The notes below the pieces were generated by a model. It searched no databases. It had not been told where the DNA came from and saw only the letters and a program-made list of their open reading frames with translations. The translations under genes were made by a program, and so were the position numbers. Positions 1 through 8,389 of a stretch of DNA of 64,000 nt are shown here, piece by piece. The DNA lies in contig JBBDNK010000001.1 of assembly GCA_040877625.1 (NCBI GenBank), forward strand, positions 1 to 64,000, given 5' to 3'. The DNA comes from Methylonatrum sp040877625. GTDB lineage: Bacteria; Pseudomonadota; Gammaproteobacteria; Nitrococcales; Aquisalimonadaceae. Each line of letters begins with the position of its first letter. Position 1 is the stretch's first letter.

Positions 1-59
1 TTGCCCCCGGGCACGCTGCAAAGCCAGAGCTCCATGGGAATACATCAGTGTCTCCCTAG
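1..59. repeat. Palindromic element family 1, copy cut by the window edge
   Basis: Read on the minus strand, this stretch begins CTAG, then GGAGACACTGATGTATTC, then a segment that matches the first 50-odd bases of the full-length element at 60410-60672 almost base for base, including the start of its first hairpin (CTCTGGCTTTGCAGC). The rest lies outside the window. The bordering CTAG (56-59) is the presumed target-site copy. It lies 25 bases downstream of the small minus-strand gene that ends at 85. Confidence 0.8.
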
Positions 60-84
60 CAGAAAGCCCCGCAATGACGTTCGT

Positions 85-249
85 TTAGCGGGCGGTACCG
101 TCGATCGCCTCCGGACCCTTCTGCATCATGCGCCGTGCTTCCCAGCGCAGGCGCTCTTCGAACTGTCGATTGTCCAGCTCACGTTCCACCGCTTCCTGCA
201 GCGCCAGCAACTGATCCCTGTCAAGTTCACGCAGATTCAAACCCTTCAT
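85..249 (-). CDS. Small hypothetical protein (54 aa)
   Basis: A short, highly charged protein beginning MKGLNLRELDRDQ, predicted to be almost entirely alpha-helical and rich in Glu, Arg and Leu. I do not recognise a family. The start at 249 is chosen because a GGAGG ribosome-binding sequence lies 11 bases upstream; the open frame extends 12 codons further but without a better site. The gene is monocistronic in the window, faces away from the DUF3047 gene and ends just before a palindromic element. Coding status is supported by the ribosome-binding site and the amphipathic composition, not by homology. Confidence 0.5.
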   Translation of the reverse strand: MKGLNLRELDRDQLLALQEAVERELDNRQFEERLRWEARRMMQKGPEAIDGTAR

Positions 250-456
250 CAAGGATATATCCTCCAGCAAAATGCTCTGTACCACCGGATTGATTAGAAA
301 AACCTAGTTGATGGAGGCTTTCATTCAGAATTCCAAGTGGGCAGAGCACAATTGATTACCCCACGATCAGGTCATGGGTCCAATACGCAACCATACGTAC
401 GCCTATCCCCGGCCATTGCTGTCAACATGACCACGGTTGCAGAGAGGACAGACAAA

Positions 457-1137
457 ATGCAGCGACGGTTCCGGACATCAGCGCTAATCGTTCTACTGAG
501 CCTCTACCTGCCGGTAACGGCTGCCGAGCGAGTAATCGGCGCCTTCAGTGACAAGGATATCAGCGATTGGGAGCCGCATGCGTTCAAGGGTGAGACCGAC
601 TACCGACTGGTGGAAATCGACGGACGCAACGTTTTGAGCGCAGAGTGTAACAATGCTGCCTCCGGCCTATTCTATCGGCAAACCATCAATTTGCGGCATA
701 CACCGATATTGCGCTGGAGTTGGCGGGTGGATAATACATTCAATCATACCGATGAGACCATACGTACAGGCGATGATTTTGCCGCGCGCATTTACGTGGT
801 CAGGGAAAACCCCATACTGCACTGGCGGACACGGGCGCTAAACTACGTATGGGCGAGCAGAATGCCCCGCGGTAGCGACTGGCCCAATCCCTTCCTTTCC
901 CAGGCACGCATGATAGCAATGCGCTCCGGCTCCCCTGCCGAGCCCGGCACCTGGCATACCGAGGAGGTTAACGTGCGCGCGGACTTCAAGCGGTTTCACG
1001 GCGTCGAGACGGATACCATCAGTGCGGTTGCCATCATGACCGACTGCGACAACACCGGCAAAACCGCTCGGGCCTGGTACGGCGACCTCAAATTCACCGC
1101 GGCGCGAACCGGCGCCGTGGACGACGACGAGGACTGA
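457..1137 (+). CDS. DUF3047 domain exported protein
   Basis: A 226-residue protein with a Sec signal peptide (about residues 1-23, ending VTAAE) followed by one globular domain of the DUF3047 type. Recognisable features are a central LRWSWRVD strand segment, a following acidic DDFAARIYVV segment and a Trp/Pro-rich NYVWAS segment. The function of the family is unknown; export to the periplasm is inferred from the signal. The start at 457 is preferred over one 40 codons upstream because an AGAGAGG ribosome-binding site lies before it and the signal peptide then sits at the N-terminus. It is followed after 3 bases by the DedA/oxidoreductase fusion gene, so the two are probably co-transcribed. 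The C-terminus is strongly acidic (DDDED). Confidence 0.75.
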   Translation: MQRRFRTSALIVLLSLYLPVTAAERVIGAFSDKDISDWEPHAFKGETDYRLVEIDGRNVLSAECNNAASGLFYRQTINLRHTPILRWSWRVDNTFNHTDETIRTGDDFAARIYVVRENPILHWRTRALNYVWASRMPRGSDWPNPFLSQARMIAMRSGSPAEPGTWHTEEVNVRADFKRFHGVETDTISAVAIMTDCDNTGKTARAWYGDLKFTAARTGAVDDDED

Positions 1138-1140
1138 CCG

Positions 1141-3312
1141 GTGATCCGCACTCGCATTCTGCTCGCCGGCGCGGTTGTGGCGGCCATCGCGCTGTTTTAT
1201 ATCCTCGATCTCGGCCACTTCCTGAGCCTGGATTATCTCAACGAACAGATGACGCAGTTGCAGAGCCGGGTTGAATCCAATCCGGCGGTAACCGCCACCG
1301 CCTTTTTCCTGGTCTACGTTATCGCCACCGGCCTGTCCCTGCCCGGCGCGGCGATTCTGACTCTGGCCTCGGGCGCGCTATTCGGGCTCTGGTGGGGGAC
1401 GCTGCTGGTATCCTTCGCTTCAACAATCGGTGCGACGCTGGCATTCCTGACCGCGCGGTTCCTGTTGCGGACATTCGTTGAACGGCGCTTCCGCTACCGC
1501 CTCGATGCCATTAATCGCGGCATCAACAAGGACGGCCTCCTTTATCTGTTCACGCTGAGGCTGGTGCCGGTTTTCCCGTTCTTCGTCATCAACCTGGTCA
1601 TGGGTGTGACCCGCATGCGGGTGCTGCCCTATTACCTGATCAGTCAGGCCGGCATGCTGCCGGCGACGCTGATTTATGTGAATGCCGGCACTCAACTCGG
1701 CCGTGTCGACTCACTGGGCGGCATACTCTCGCCAACCCTGCTCGGCTCCTTCGTGCTGTTGGGGCTGTTCCCGCTGCTCGCGCGCTGGACCGTCTCGCTG
1801 ATACAGGCGCGTCGCATCTACAAGGGCTGGCCCAGACCTCGGCGCTTCGACCGTAACCTGGTAGTCATCGGCGCCGGATCCGCGGGGCTGGTCTCGGCCT
1901 ACATCGCCGCCACCGTCCGCGCCAGCGTTACCCTGATCGAACGTGAGCGCATGGGGGGTGATTGCCTGAATACCGGCTGTGTCCCCTCCAAGGCCCTGAT
2001 CCGCACCGCCAGGTTTCTCTCCGACGTGAAACGCGCAAAGGAATTCGGCGTGCATACGGCATCCGCGGAGTTCGATTTCGGCGAGGTCATGGACCGCATT
2101 CAGACCGTCATCAGGGAGATAGCGCCCCACGATTCCGTAGAACGTTACACGGCGTTAGGCGTGGACTGCGTCGCCGGCGATGCCAGAATCACGTCGCCCT
2201 GGACGGTGGAGGTTGGCGGACGCGTCATCACCACCCGGTCCATCGTCATCGCCACCGGGGCGCGGCCGCTGGTCCCACCCATACCAGGCCTGGCCGAAGT
2301 CGATTACCTGACGTCGGACACTCTCTGGGGGCTGCGGGAGCTTCCAAAGCGGCTGGTGGTACTGGGCGGGGGACCCGTGGGCAGCGAACTCACCCAGTGC
2401 TTCGCGCGTCTCGGCAGTCAGGTTACGCAGGTGGAGATGGCACCAAGGCTGCTGATGCGTGAGGACCGCGAGGTATCCAATCTGCTGCGTGCCCGATTCG
2501 AAGCGGAAGGCGTGCGCGTGCTGACGTCTCATCGGGCGATTGAGATTAAACGCCAGGACAATGCCTCAATACTGGTGTGCGAACATAACGGCGAGCAGGT
2601 GCACATTGCGTTCGACCGCATTCTGGTCGCCGTGGGACGTACACCCAATACCGAGGGCTTCGGCCTGCAGGAACTGGGGGTTCCAGTCACGGATCGTGGC
2701 ACAATCGCCGTTGATGACTATTTACAGACCAGATTCCCCAACATTTACGCCTGCGGCGATGTGGTCGGCCCCTATCAGTTTACCCACACCGCCGCCCATC
2801 AGGCCTGGTTCGCCAGCGTCAACGCACTGTTCAGCGTATTCAGGCGCTTCAAGGTCGATTATTCGGTGATCCCCTGGGCCACGTTCACCGAGCCGGAGGT
2901 GGCCAGAGTCGGCCTGAACGAGCAGGAAGCCGAAGCGCAAGGCATCGCCTGCGAAATTACGCGCTACGGCATTGATGACCTCGACCGAGCCATTGCCGAC
3001 AGTGCGGCGCAAGGCTTCGTGAAGGTACTTACGGAACCGGGACGGGACCGCATTCTCGGCGTTACCATCGTCGGTGAACACGCGGGCGAATTGATAACGG
3101 AGTACATCACCGCCATGAAGCACCGGATTGGCATGAACAAGATTCTCGGCACCATTCACATCTATCCCACGCTGTCGGAAGCCAACAAATTTGCCGCCGG
3201 CGAGTGGAAGAAGGCGCACGCCCCCGAAGGCGCGCTGCGCCTGCTGGGGCGCATGCATCAATGGCGGCGTGGCAAGTCCGCGGCATCCCGTGGCGAGGCC
3301 CGCGCGTCATGA
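1141..3312 (+). CDS. Fusion of SNARE-associated (VTT/DedA-like) membrane domain and FAD/NAD disulfide oxidoreductase
   Basis: A 723-residue protein in two parts. Residues 1 to about 230 hold several hydrophobic segments with the VTT/SNARE-associated signature (LPGAAILTLASGALFG, then LRLVPVFPFFVINLVMG). From residue 241 a class-I flavoprotein disulfide reductase begins: FAD-binding GAGSAG, redox pair Cys275/Cys280 in GGDCLNTGCVPSKAL, NAD-binding GGGPVGSE near 408, second FAD motif YACGDV, and the C-terminal dimer-interface His673 in HIYPTLSE. The second part resembles mercuric reductase and dihydrolipoamide dehydrogenase, but there is no N-terminal heavy-metal-binding domain and no C-terminal vicinal cysteine pair, so mercury reduction is unlikely. 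The physiological substrate is unknown. The architecture implies a cytoplasmic reductase anchored to the inner membrane. The start is GTG, three bases after the DUF3047 stop. Confidence 0.88.
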   Translation: MIRTRILLAGAVVAAIALFYILDLGHFLSLDYLNEQMTQLQSRVESNPAVTATAFFLVYVIATGLSLPGAAILTLASGALFGLWWGTLLVSFASTIGATLAFLTARFLLRTFVERRFRYRLDAINRGINKDGLLYLFTLRLVPVFPFFVINLVMGVTRMRVLPYYLISQAGMLPATLIYVNAGTQLGRVDSLGGILSPTLLGSFVLLGLFPLLARWTVSLIQARRIYKGWPRPRRFDRNLVVIGAGSAGLVSAYIAATVRASVTLIERERMGGDCLNTGCVPSKALIRTARFLSDVKRAKEFGVHTASAEFDFGEVMDRIQTVIREIAPHDSVERYTALGVDCVAGDARITSPWTVEVGGRVITTRSIVIATGARPLVPPIPGLAEVDYLTSDTLWGLRELPKRLVVLGGGPVGSELTQCFARLGSQVTQVEMAPRLLMREDREVSNLLRARFEAEGVRVLTSHRAIEIKRQDNASILVCEHNGEQVHIAFDRILVAVGRTPNTEGFGLQELGVPVTDRGTIAVDDYLQTRFPNIYACGDVVGPYQFTHTAAHQAWFASVNALFSVFRRFKVDYSVIPWATFTEPEVARVGLNEQEAEAQGIACEITRYGIDDLDRAIADSAAQGFVKVLTEPGRDRILGVTIVGEHAGELITEYITAMKHRIGMNKILGTIHIYPTLSEANKFAAGEWKKAHAPEGALRLLGRMHQWRRGKSAASRGEARAS

Positions 3313-3376
3313 CGGAAACAGGGCCGATAATAAGTCGAGGAACACAGAGCTGAACATGTAAGCGAGCCAGGAGGAC

Positions 3377-4693
3377 GTGGTGGCGAAGAACACCCTGAAG
3401 CGCAATAACGCATCCCCGGACCGGGTTGCCGTGGTGGCGGGCCTGAGAACACCGTTTGCCCGCCAGCTCACGGACTTCCGGGACCTGAGCGCGATCGACC
3501 TCGGCATCATGGTCACAAACGAGTTGCTGGCGCGCATGGATATCGACCCAGCGCTGATCGAGCGCATGGTTTACGGCCAGGTTGGCATACTTCCGGAAGC
3601 GCCGAATATCGCCCGTGAGGTGGTTCTGGGCACCGGCATGAGCCCGGCCACCGACGCCTATTCGGTGTCCCGGGCCTGCGCCACCAGTTTTCAGGCCACC
3701 GCCGACATTGCCTGCGCCATCCGTCAGGGCGAGATCGAGATCGGCATGGCCGGCGGCGCGGATTCCGCGTCGGTGCTGCCGATCCAGTTCAGCAAGAAGC
3801 TCTCCCGGGCGCTTATTCATGCCAGCAAGGCGAAAACGCTGTCCGAAAAGATCAAACTGTTCCGCGCCATCAGGCCTCGCGATCTGGCCCCAAACCCGCC
3901 CGCGGTCAAGGACTTCTCCACCAATCTGGGCATGGGCGATATCGCCGAGCAAATGGCGCGTAATCACGGCATCACCCGCGAGGAACAGGACCAGTTCACG
4001 CTACGCTCCCATCAGCGAGCCCATCAGGCCTGGGAAGACGGCAAACTCGACAGCGAGGTCATGACCGCCTACGTGCCGCCGTACAAGAAAGCCCTGCAGC
4101 GAGACAACAACATACGCGGCGACTCCGGCATCGAAACGCTTGCAAAGCTGCGACCGGCGTTCGACCGCCGCCACGGCACCGTTACCGCGGCTAACTCCAC
4201 GCCATTGACCGACGGCGCATCCACCCTGCTGCTGATGAAGGAAAGCCGGGCGCGGGCACTGGGCCACGCGCCGGTCGGCTTCATCCGCTCCTGGGCGTTT
4301 ACCGCCATCGATCCCTTCAACGACGCCCTCATGGGGCCCTCCTACGCCACACCGCTGGCGCTGGAGCGGGCCGGGCTGCGATTGTCCGATCTGACCCTGG
4401 TGGACATGCACGAAGCCTTCGCGGCCCAGACCCTGGCCAACATCAGGAACTGGCCGTCCAGAGAGTTCGCCGAAAAGCATCTGGGCCGCGGCGAGCCGAT
4501 CGGCGAAGTGGACCCCGATACGTTCAACGTACTCGGCGGCTCCATCGCCTACGGCCATCCCTTTGCCGCCACCGGCGGACGGATGATCATGCAGACACTC
4601 AACGAGTTGCGCCGCCGGGGCGGCGGCACCGCGCTGACAACGGCCTGTGCGGCCGGCGGACTGGGTGCGGCAATGGTACTGGAGGTGGCGTAA
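3377..4693 (+). CDS. fadI: Acetyl-CoA acyltransferase (thiolase), fatty-acid oxidation complex beta subunit
   Basis: A 438-residue thiolase, matching FadI in length. It cleaves 3-ketoacyl-CoA with CoA to give acetyl-CoA and a shortened acyl-CoA, the last step of beta-oxidation. The nucleophile is Cys101 (SRACATSFQ), with catalytic His394 (GHPFAATGG) and Cys424 (TTACAAGG). The start is GTG at 3377 with an AGGAGGA ribosome-binding site just upstream. The stop codon overlaps the fadJ start (TAATG), indicating translational coupling and a two-subunit complex. The order thiolase then multifunctional subunit is that of fadIJ, and sequence style also favours FadI over FadA. Confidence 0.93.
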   Translation: MVAKNTLKRNNASPDRVAVVAGLRTPFARQLTDFRDLSAIDLGIMVTNELLARMDIDPALIERMVYGQVGILPEAPNIAREVVLGTGMSPATDAYSVSRACATSFQATADIACAIRQGEIEIGMAGGADSASVLPIQFSKKLSRALIHASKAKTLSEKIKLFRAIRPRDLAPNPPAVKDFSTNLGMGDIAEQMARNHGITREEQDQFTLRSHQRAHQAWEDGKLDSEVMTAYVPPYKKALQRDNNIRGDSGIETLAKLRPAFDRRHGTVTAANSTPLTDGASTLLLMKESRARALGHAPVGFIRSWAFTAIDPFNDALMGPSYATPLALERAGLRLSDLTLVDMHEAFAAQTLANIRNWPSREFAEKHLGRGEPIGEVDPDTFNVLGGSIAYGHPFAATGGRMIMQTLNELRRRGGGTALTTACAAGGLGAAMVLEVA

Positions 4694-6861
4694 TGGGGAC
4701 GCAGACGACTGCAAGCGCAACCGCGGACAACGTCTTCAGTCTCGCTATCCGCAACGACGGTATTGCCGTCATCACCATCGACGTCCCCGGCGAGAGCATG
4801 AATGTGCTGCGTGCCGAGGTCATGGAGCAGGCGCCCGTGCTGTTCGACGAGCTTGAGCGAAACGACCAGATTCGCGGCGTCGTCTTCATCAGCGGCAAGG
4901 CGGACTCCTTCATCGCCGGGGCCGACGTGCACATGCTTGCGGCCAGCCGCTCGGCACAGGAGGCAACCGAGCTGTCACGAGCCGGCCAGGCATTGTTCGA
5001 TCGGCTGGAGCATTTCCGGGTCCCGGTCGTTGCCGCCATCCATGGCATCTGCCTGGGCGGTGGCCTGGAACTGGCCATGGCCTGCCGGGGCCGGGTCGCC
5101 AGCAATGACCCGAAAACCACCATGGGCCTGCCGGAAGTGAAGCTCGGCCTGCTCCCGGGCAGCGGCGGAACACAGCGCCTGCCGAAGCTGACCGGGATTC
5201 AGGCCGCCCTGGACCTGATGCTGACCGGCAGGCAGGTGAATGCTGACCGTGCACGGCACCTGGGGCTGGTGCACGACGTCGTGCCGCGGACCATCCTGCT
5301 GGACGCGGCGGTGAAACTGATAGGCGAACTCGCTGCCGGCACGGCGCCGGGCGGACGCAGAGCCACACTGCAGAGCCGGCTGCTCGAGGACAATCCTCTG
5401 GGCCGCAGATTCCTTTTCGATCAGGCCCGCAAGCAGACCGAAGCCAGAACCAGGGGCAACTACCCGGCTGCACCCGCGATTATCGCGTGTGTGGAGACCG
5501 GCATCAGCGAAGGCAGAAAGCGCGGCCTGGAACTCGAGGCGCGACGCTTCGGCGAGCTGGCCATGACGCCTCAGGCCCGCCAACTGATGCAGCTCTATTT
5601 CGCCACGGTGGCGATGAAGAAGGGTTCCGGCACCGATACCGAGGCGCAACCGCGCAAGGTGAACAGGGTCGGCGTACTGGGTGCGGGGTTGATGGGTGCC
5701 GGCATCAGCCTGGTCACCGCCAGCCGCGCCGGAATGCCCGTGCGGCTGAAGGATGTTTCAACGGATGGCCTGAGCAAGGGCATGCAGTACGTCGACACGC
5801 GCATCGGCGAACGCGTCAAACGCCGCTCCATCTCGCCGTTCGACGGCAAACTGCAGCTCAACCGCGTTACCCCCACTCTGGATTTTTCCGGATTCGGCAG
5901 AGTGGATCTGGTGATTGAGGCGGTGTTCGAGGACGTCGAGCTCAAGCACGGCATGATTCGCGATATCGAGGCGCATTGCCCCGAGCACACCATCTTCGCC
6001 AGTAACACATCTTCCATACCGATTGCCGAACTCGCCGAAGCCGCCAAGCGCCCCGAGAACGTGGTCGGCATGCATTATTTCTCGCCGGTGGAGAAAATGC
6101 CGCTGCTGGAAGTTATCGCCACCGACCGCACCGCGCCGGATGTCATCGCCACCGCCGTTCACGTCGGCCGGCAACAGGGTAAAACCGTCATCGTCGTCAG
6201 GGACGGCGCGGGCTTCTACGTCAACCGCATCCTCGGCCCTTACATCAACGAGGCAAGTCATTTGCTGCGGGAAGGCGTGGCAATTGACCGTATCGACAAA
6301 TCGCTGGTTGACTTCGGGTTCCCCGTCGGCCCGTTCGCGCTGCTTGATGAGGTGGGGCTGGACGTCAGCGCCAAGGTCGGCGGCATTCTGCACCAGGCCT
6401 TCGGCGAGCGGATGCAGCCTGCCGGCGCCGAGAGCGTCTTGCTCGAAGACGGACGCCACGGCAAGAAAAGCAACAAGGGTTTCTACGTGTATGGCGGCAA
6501 GAAGCGCAAAGGCGGGAAGCAGGTCGACGAGGCCGTCTACACGCTGCTCGACGTACAGCCGTCATCCGCCATGGACGCCTCCGAAATCATCGATCGCACG
6601 GTTTTCATGATGCTCAACGAGGCCGCCCGCTGTCTGCAGGAAGGTGTTATCCGCTCGGCTCGGGACGGCGATATCGGCGCCATCTTCGGTATTGGCTTCC
6701 CGCCTTTTCTGGGTGGTCCTTTCCGCTACATGGACAGCTACGGTATCGACAGGCTGGTGCAACGCCTGGAGGAGCTGCAACAGCGTCATGGCGACCGTTT
6801 TGCCCCCACGGCGCTACTGCGGCAGATGGCGGGCAGCGGCAAACCCTTTCACGACACCTGA
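4693..6861 (+). CDS. fadJ: Fatty-acid oxidation complex alpha subunit (enoyl-CoA hydratase / 3-hydroxyacyl-CoA dehydrogenase)
   Basis: A 722-residue multifunctional enzyme that hydrates enoyl-CoA and oxidises L-3-hydroxyacyl-CoA with NAD. Residues about 15-200 form the crotonase domain, with the oxyanion-hole segments SFIAGADVHML and GICLGGGLELAMAC and the catalytic-Glu region LPEVKLGLLPGSGGTQ. The NAD-binding domain begins at about residue 327 (GVLGAGLMGAGI) and contains ASNTSSIPI and GMHYFSPVEKMPLLEVI. Two C-terminal dehydrogenase domains follow (GFYVNRILGPYINEA). The ATG shares one base with the fadI stop. A short region with no obvious terminator separates it from the multicopper oxidase gene. 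Confidence 0.93.
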   Translation: MGTQTTASATADNVFSLAIRNDGIAVITIDVPGESMNVLRAEVMEQAPVLFDELERNDQIRGVVFISGKADSFIAGADVHMLAASRSAQEATELSRAGQALFDRLEHFRVPVVAAIHGICLGGGLELAMACRGRVASNDPKTTMGLPEVKLGLLPGSGGTQRLPKLTGIQAALDLMLTGRQVNADRARHLGLVHDVVPRTILLDAAVKLIGELAAGTAPGGRRATLQSRLLEDNPLGRRFLFDQARKQTEARTRGNYPAAPAIIACVETGISEGRKRGLELEARRFGELAMTPQARQLMQLYFATVAMKKGSGTDTEAQPRKVNRVGVLGAGLMGAGISLVTASRAGMPVRLKDVSTDGLSKGMQYVDTRIGERVKRRSISPFDGKLQLNRVTPTLDFSGFGRVDLVIEAVFEDVELKHGMIRDIEAHCPEHTIFASNTSSIPIAELAEAAKRPENVVGMHYFSPVEKMPLLEVIATDRTAPDVIATAVHVGRQQGKTVIVVRDGAGFYVNRILGPYINEASHLLREGVAIDRIDKSLVDFGFPVGPFALLDEVGLDVSAKVGGILHQAFGERMQPAGAESVLLEDGRHGKKSNKGFYVYGGKKRKGGKQVDEAVYTLLDVQPSSAMDASEIIDRTVFMMLNEAARCLQEGVIRSARDGDIGAIFGIGFPPFLGGPFRYMDSYGIDRLVQRLEELQQRHGDRFAPTALLRQMAGSGKPFHDT

Positions 6862-6949
6862 ACCGGCTCCGCAATGCCGCAGGCTTTTCTCGAATGCCGG
6901 GCGACGCTAGTGTGGTAATGCTGACAATTAACCCTATGGTTACCTTGCA

Positions 6950-8362
6950 ATGAACCGACGCCAGTTCCTTCGGCTCACTGGGATGTCCGCCACCGGCCTA
7001 CTGCTGCCCCACACCCTGCTCGCCCGCAACGCCGGGCTCGATGCCGCCGTACTGACCCTGCGACCCGCCCCGGCCACGGTCAACCTGGTCGGAGCCTACG
7101 GGGATACCGACGCCTGGGCATACAATGGCACGGTTCCAGGCCCGGAGATTCGGCTTGCCCAGGGCGCCACGCTGCGGGCCTCGGTGGAAAACGGCCTGCC
7201 CCAGGACACCACGGTGCACTGGCACGGCATACGCCTGCCCAATGCGATGGACGGCGTGCCACACCTGACCCAGCCTCCCATTGCGCCGGGCGAGTCCTTC
7301 GATTACCAGTTTGCGTTGCCGGACGCCGGCACCTATTGGTACCACCCCCACACGTCCGGCAGCGAACAGCTTGGCCGGGGTCTGAGCGGGCCGTTGATCG
7401 TCGAAGAAGTGGAGCCGGTTGCGGCGGATCGAGAGCTCACCTGGATGCTGGATGACTGGCGGCTGGAAGCAGATGCCGCCATTCGCGAGGATTTCGGCCG
7501 TTTTCATGATCTCAGCCACGGCGGCCGCATCGGCAATACCGTGACCATCAATGGCGCACTGCCCGACGGCCTCGACGTACGCACTGGCGAGCGTATACGC
7601 ATCCGCCTGATCAACGCCGCCAATGCCCGGATCGTCGCACTCAATTTCACCGGCACCGAGGCCTGGGTGATCGCCACCGACGGCCACCCGGTGAAGCCAT
7701 TCCGGCCCGAGCGCAACCGCGTGGTGCTCGGTCCGTCGATGCGCGCCGATGTGCTTGTCGACATTACCGGCGACCCGGGCAGCCGGCTGGACCTCATCGA
7801 CGATTACTACCCCGGCCGCGCCTACCGTCTGCTCGAGCTCGTGCATGCGGCTGCGCCGCTGCGCGACCGGATGCCGGAGCGCTCCCGGACACTGCCGCCG
7901 AATCCGCTGGCGGTACCGGACGCCGCCACTGCGGAAACCCACACCATGACCTTCACCGGCGGCGCCATGGGCGGCATGCATACCGCGATGCTGGACGGAG
8001 AACGGCTCGCGGTTCGCGAACTGGCGAGACGCGGACGGTTCTGGGCCATTAATGGCGTAGCCGCTCACGGCCACCAGATGCCCGCGATGCTCACCCTGGT
8101 TCGCGGCCGCAGCTATCGGCTGCGGCTACGTAACGAAACGTCCTGGCCGCATCCAATCCACCTCCACGGCCATGTATTCCGAGTCGAGCGCCGTAACGGC
8201 GAACCCCTTGCCCATGAGGAATGGCGGGACAGTGTACTGCTTGAGGCCCGCGACGCGATTGACATCCTGCTGGTCGCGGACAACCCCGGTGACTGGATGT
8301 TTCACTGCCACATCATGGAGCACGAAGCGGCCGGCATGATGGGCGTGATTCGGGTCACCTAG
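6950..8362 (+). CDS. Tat-exported multicopper oxidase
   Basis: A 470-residue periplasmic multicopper oxidase with a twin-arginine signal (MNRRQFLRLTGMSATG). All copper-ligand motifs are visible: H90-W-H92 (HWHG), H132-P-H134, H401/H404/H406 (HPIHLHGH) and H452-C453-H454 followed by H458 (HCHIMEHE). These supply the type 1 site and the trinuclear cluster. There is a short Met-rich stretch (GGAMGGMHTAM, near 340) of the kind that binds Cu(I) in CueO-type enzymes, so cuprous oxidase activity and copper tolerance are plausible; manganese or phenol oxidation cannot be excluded. The TAG stop lies in a CTAG (8359-8362) that also holds, on the other strand, the stop of the convergent CobW gene and borders a palindromic element. 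Confidence 0.9.
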   Translation: MNRRQFLRLTGMSATGLLLPHTLLARNAGLDAAVLTLRPAPATVNLVGAYGDTDAWAYNGTVPGPEIRLAQGATLRASVENGLPQDTTVHWHGIRLPNAMDGVPHLTQPPIAPGESFDYQFALPDAGTYWYHPHTSGSEQLGRGLSGPLIVEEVEPVAADRELTWMLDDWRLEADAAIREDFGRFHDLSHGGRIGNTVTINGALPDGLDVRTGERIRIRLINAANARIVALNFTGTEAWVIATDGHPVKPFRPERNRVVLGPSMRADVLVDITGDPGSRLDLIDDYYPGRAYRLLELVHAAAPLRDRMPERSRTLPPNPLAVPDAATAETHTMTFTGGAMGGMHTAMLDGERLAVRELARRGRFWAINGVAAHGHQMPAMLTLVRGRSYRLRLRNETSWPHPIHLHGHVFRVERRNGEPLAHEEWRDSVLLEARDAIDILLVADNPGDWMFHCHIMEHEAAGMMGVIRVT

Positions 8363-8389
8363 GGAGACACTGATCTATTTCCATGGAGC
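8359..8389. repeat. Palindromic element family 1, solo end inside the CobW-family gene
   Basis: CTAG followed by GGAGACACTGATCTATTTCC and ATGGAGC matches one terminal repeat of the family-1 elements. No second end is found next to it, so this is a truncated copy. It lies wholly within the 3' end of the minus-strand CobW-family gene and provides that gene's last nine codons and stop. Confidence 0.75.

Noticed and set aside
6862..6949. CueR/CopR-type operator before the multicopper oxidase gene
   Set aside because: The inverted repeats seen are too imperfect to match either consensus.
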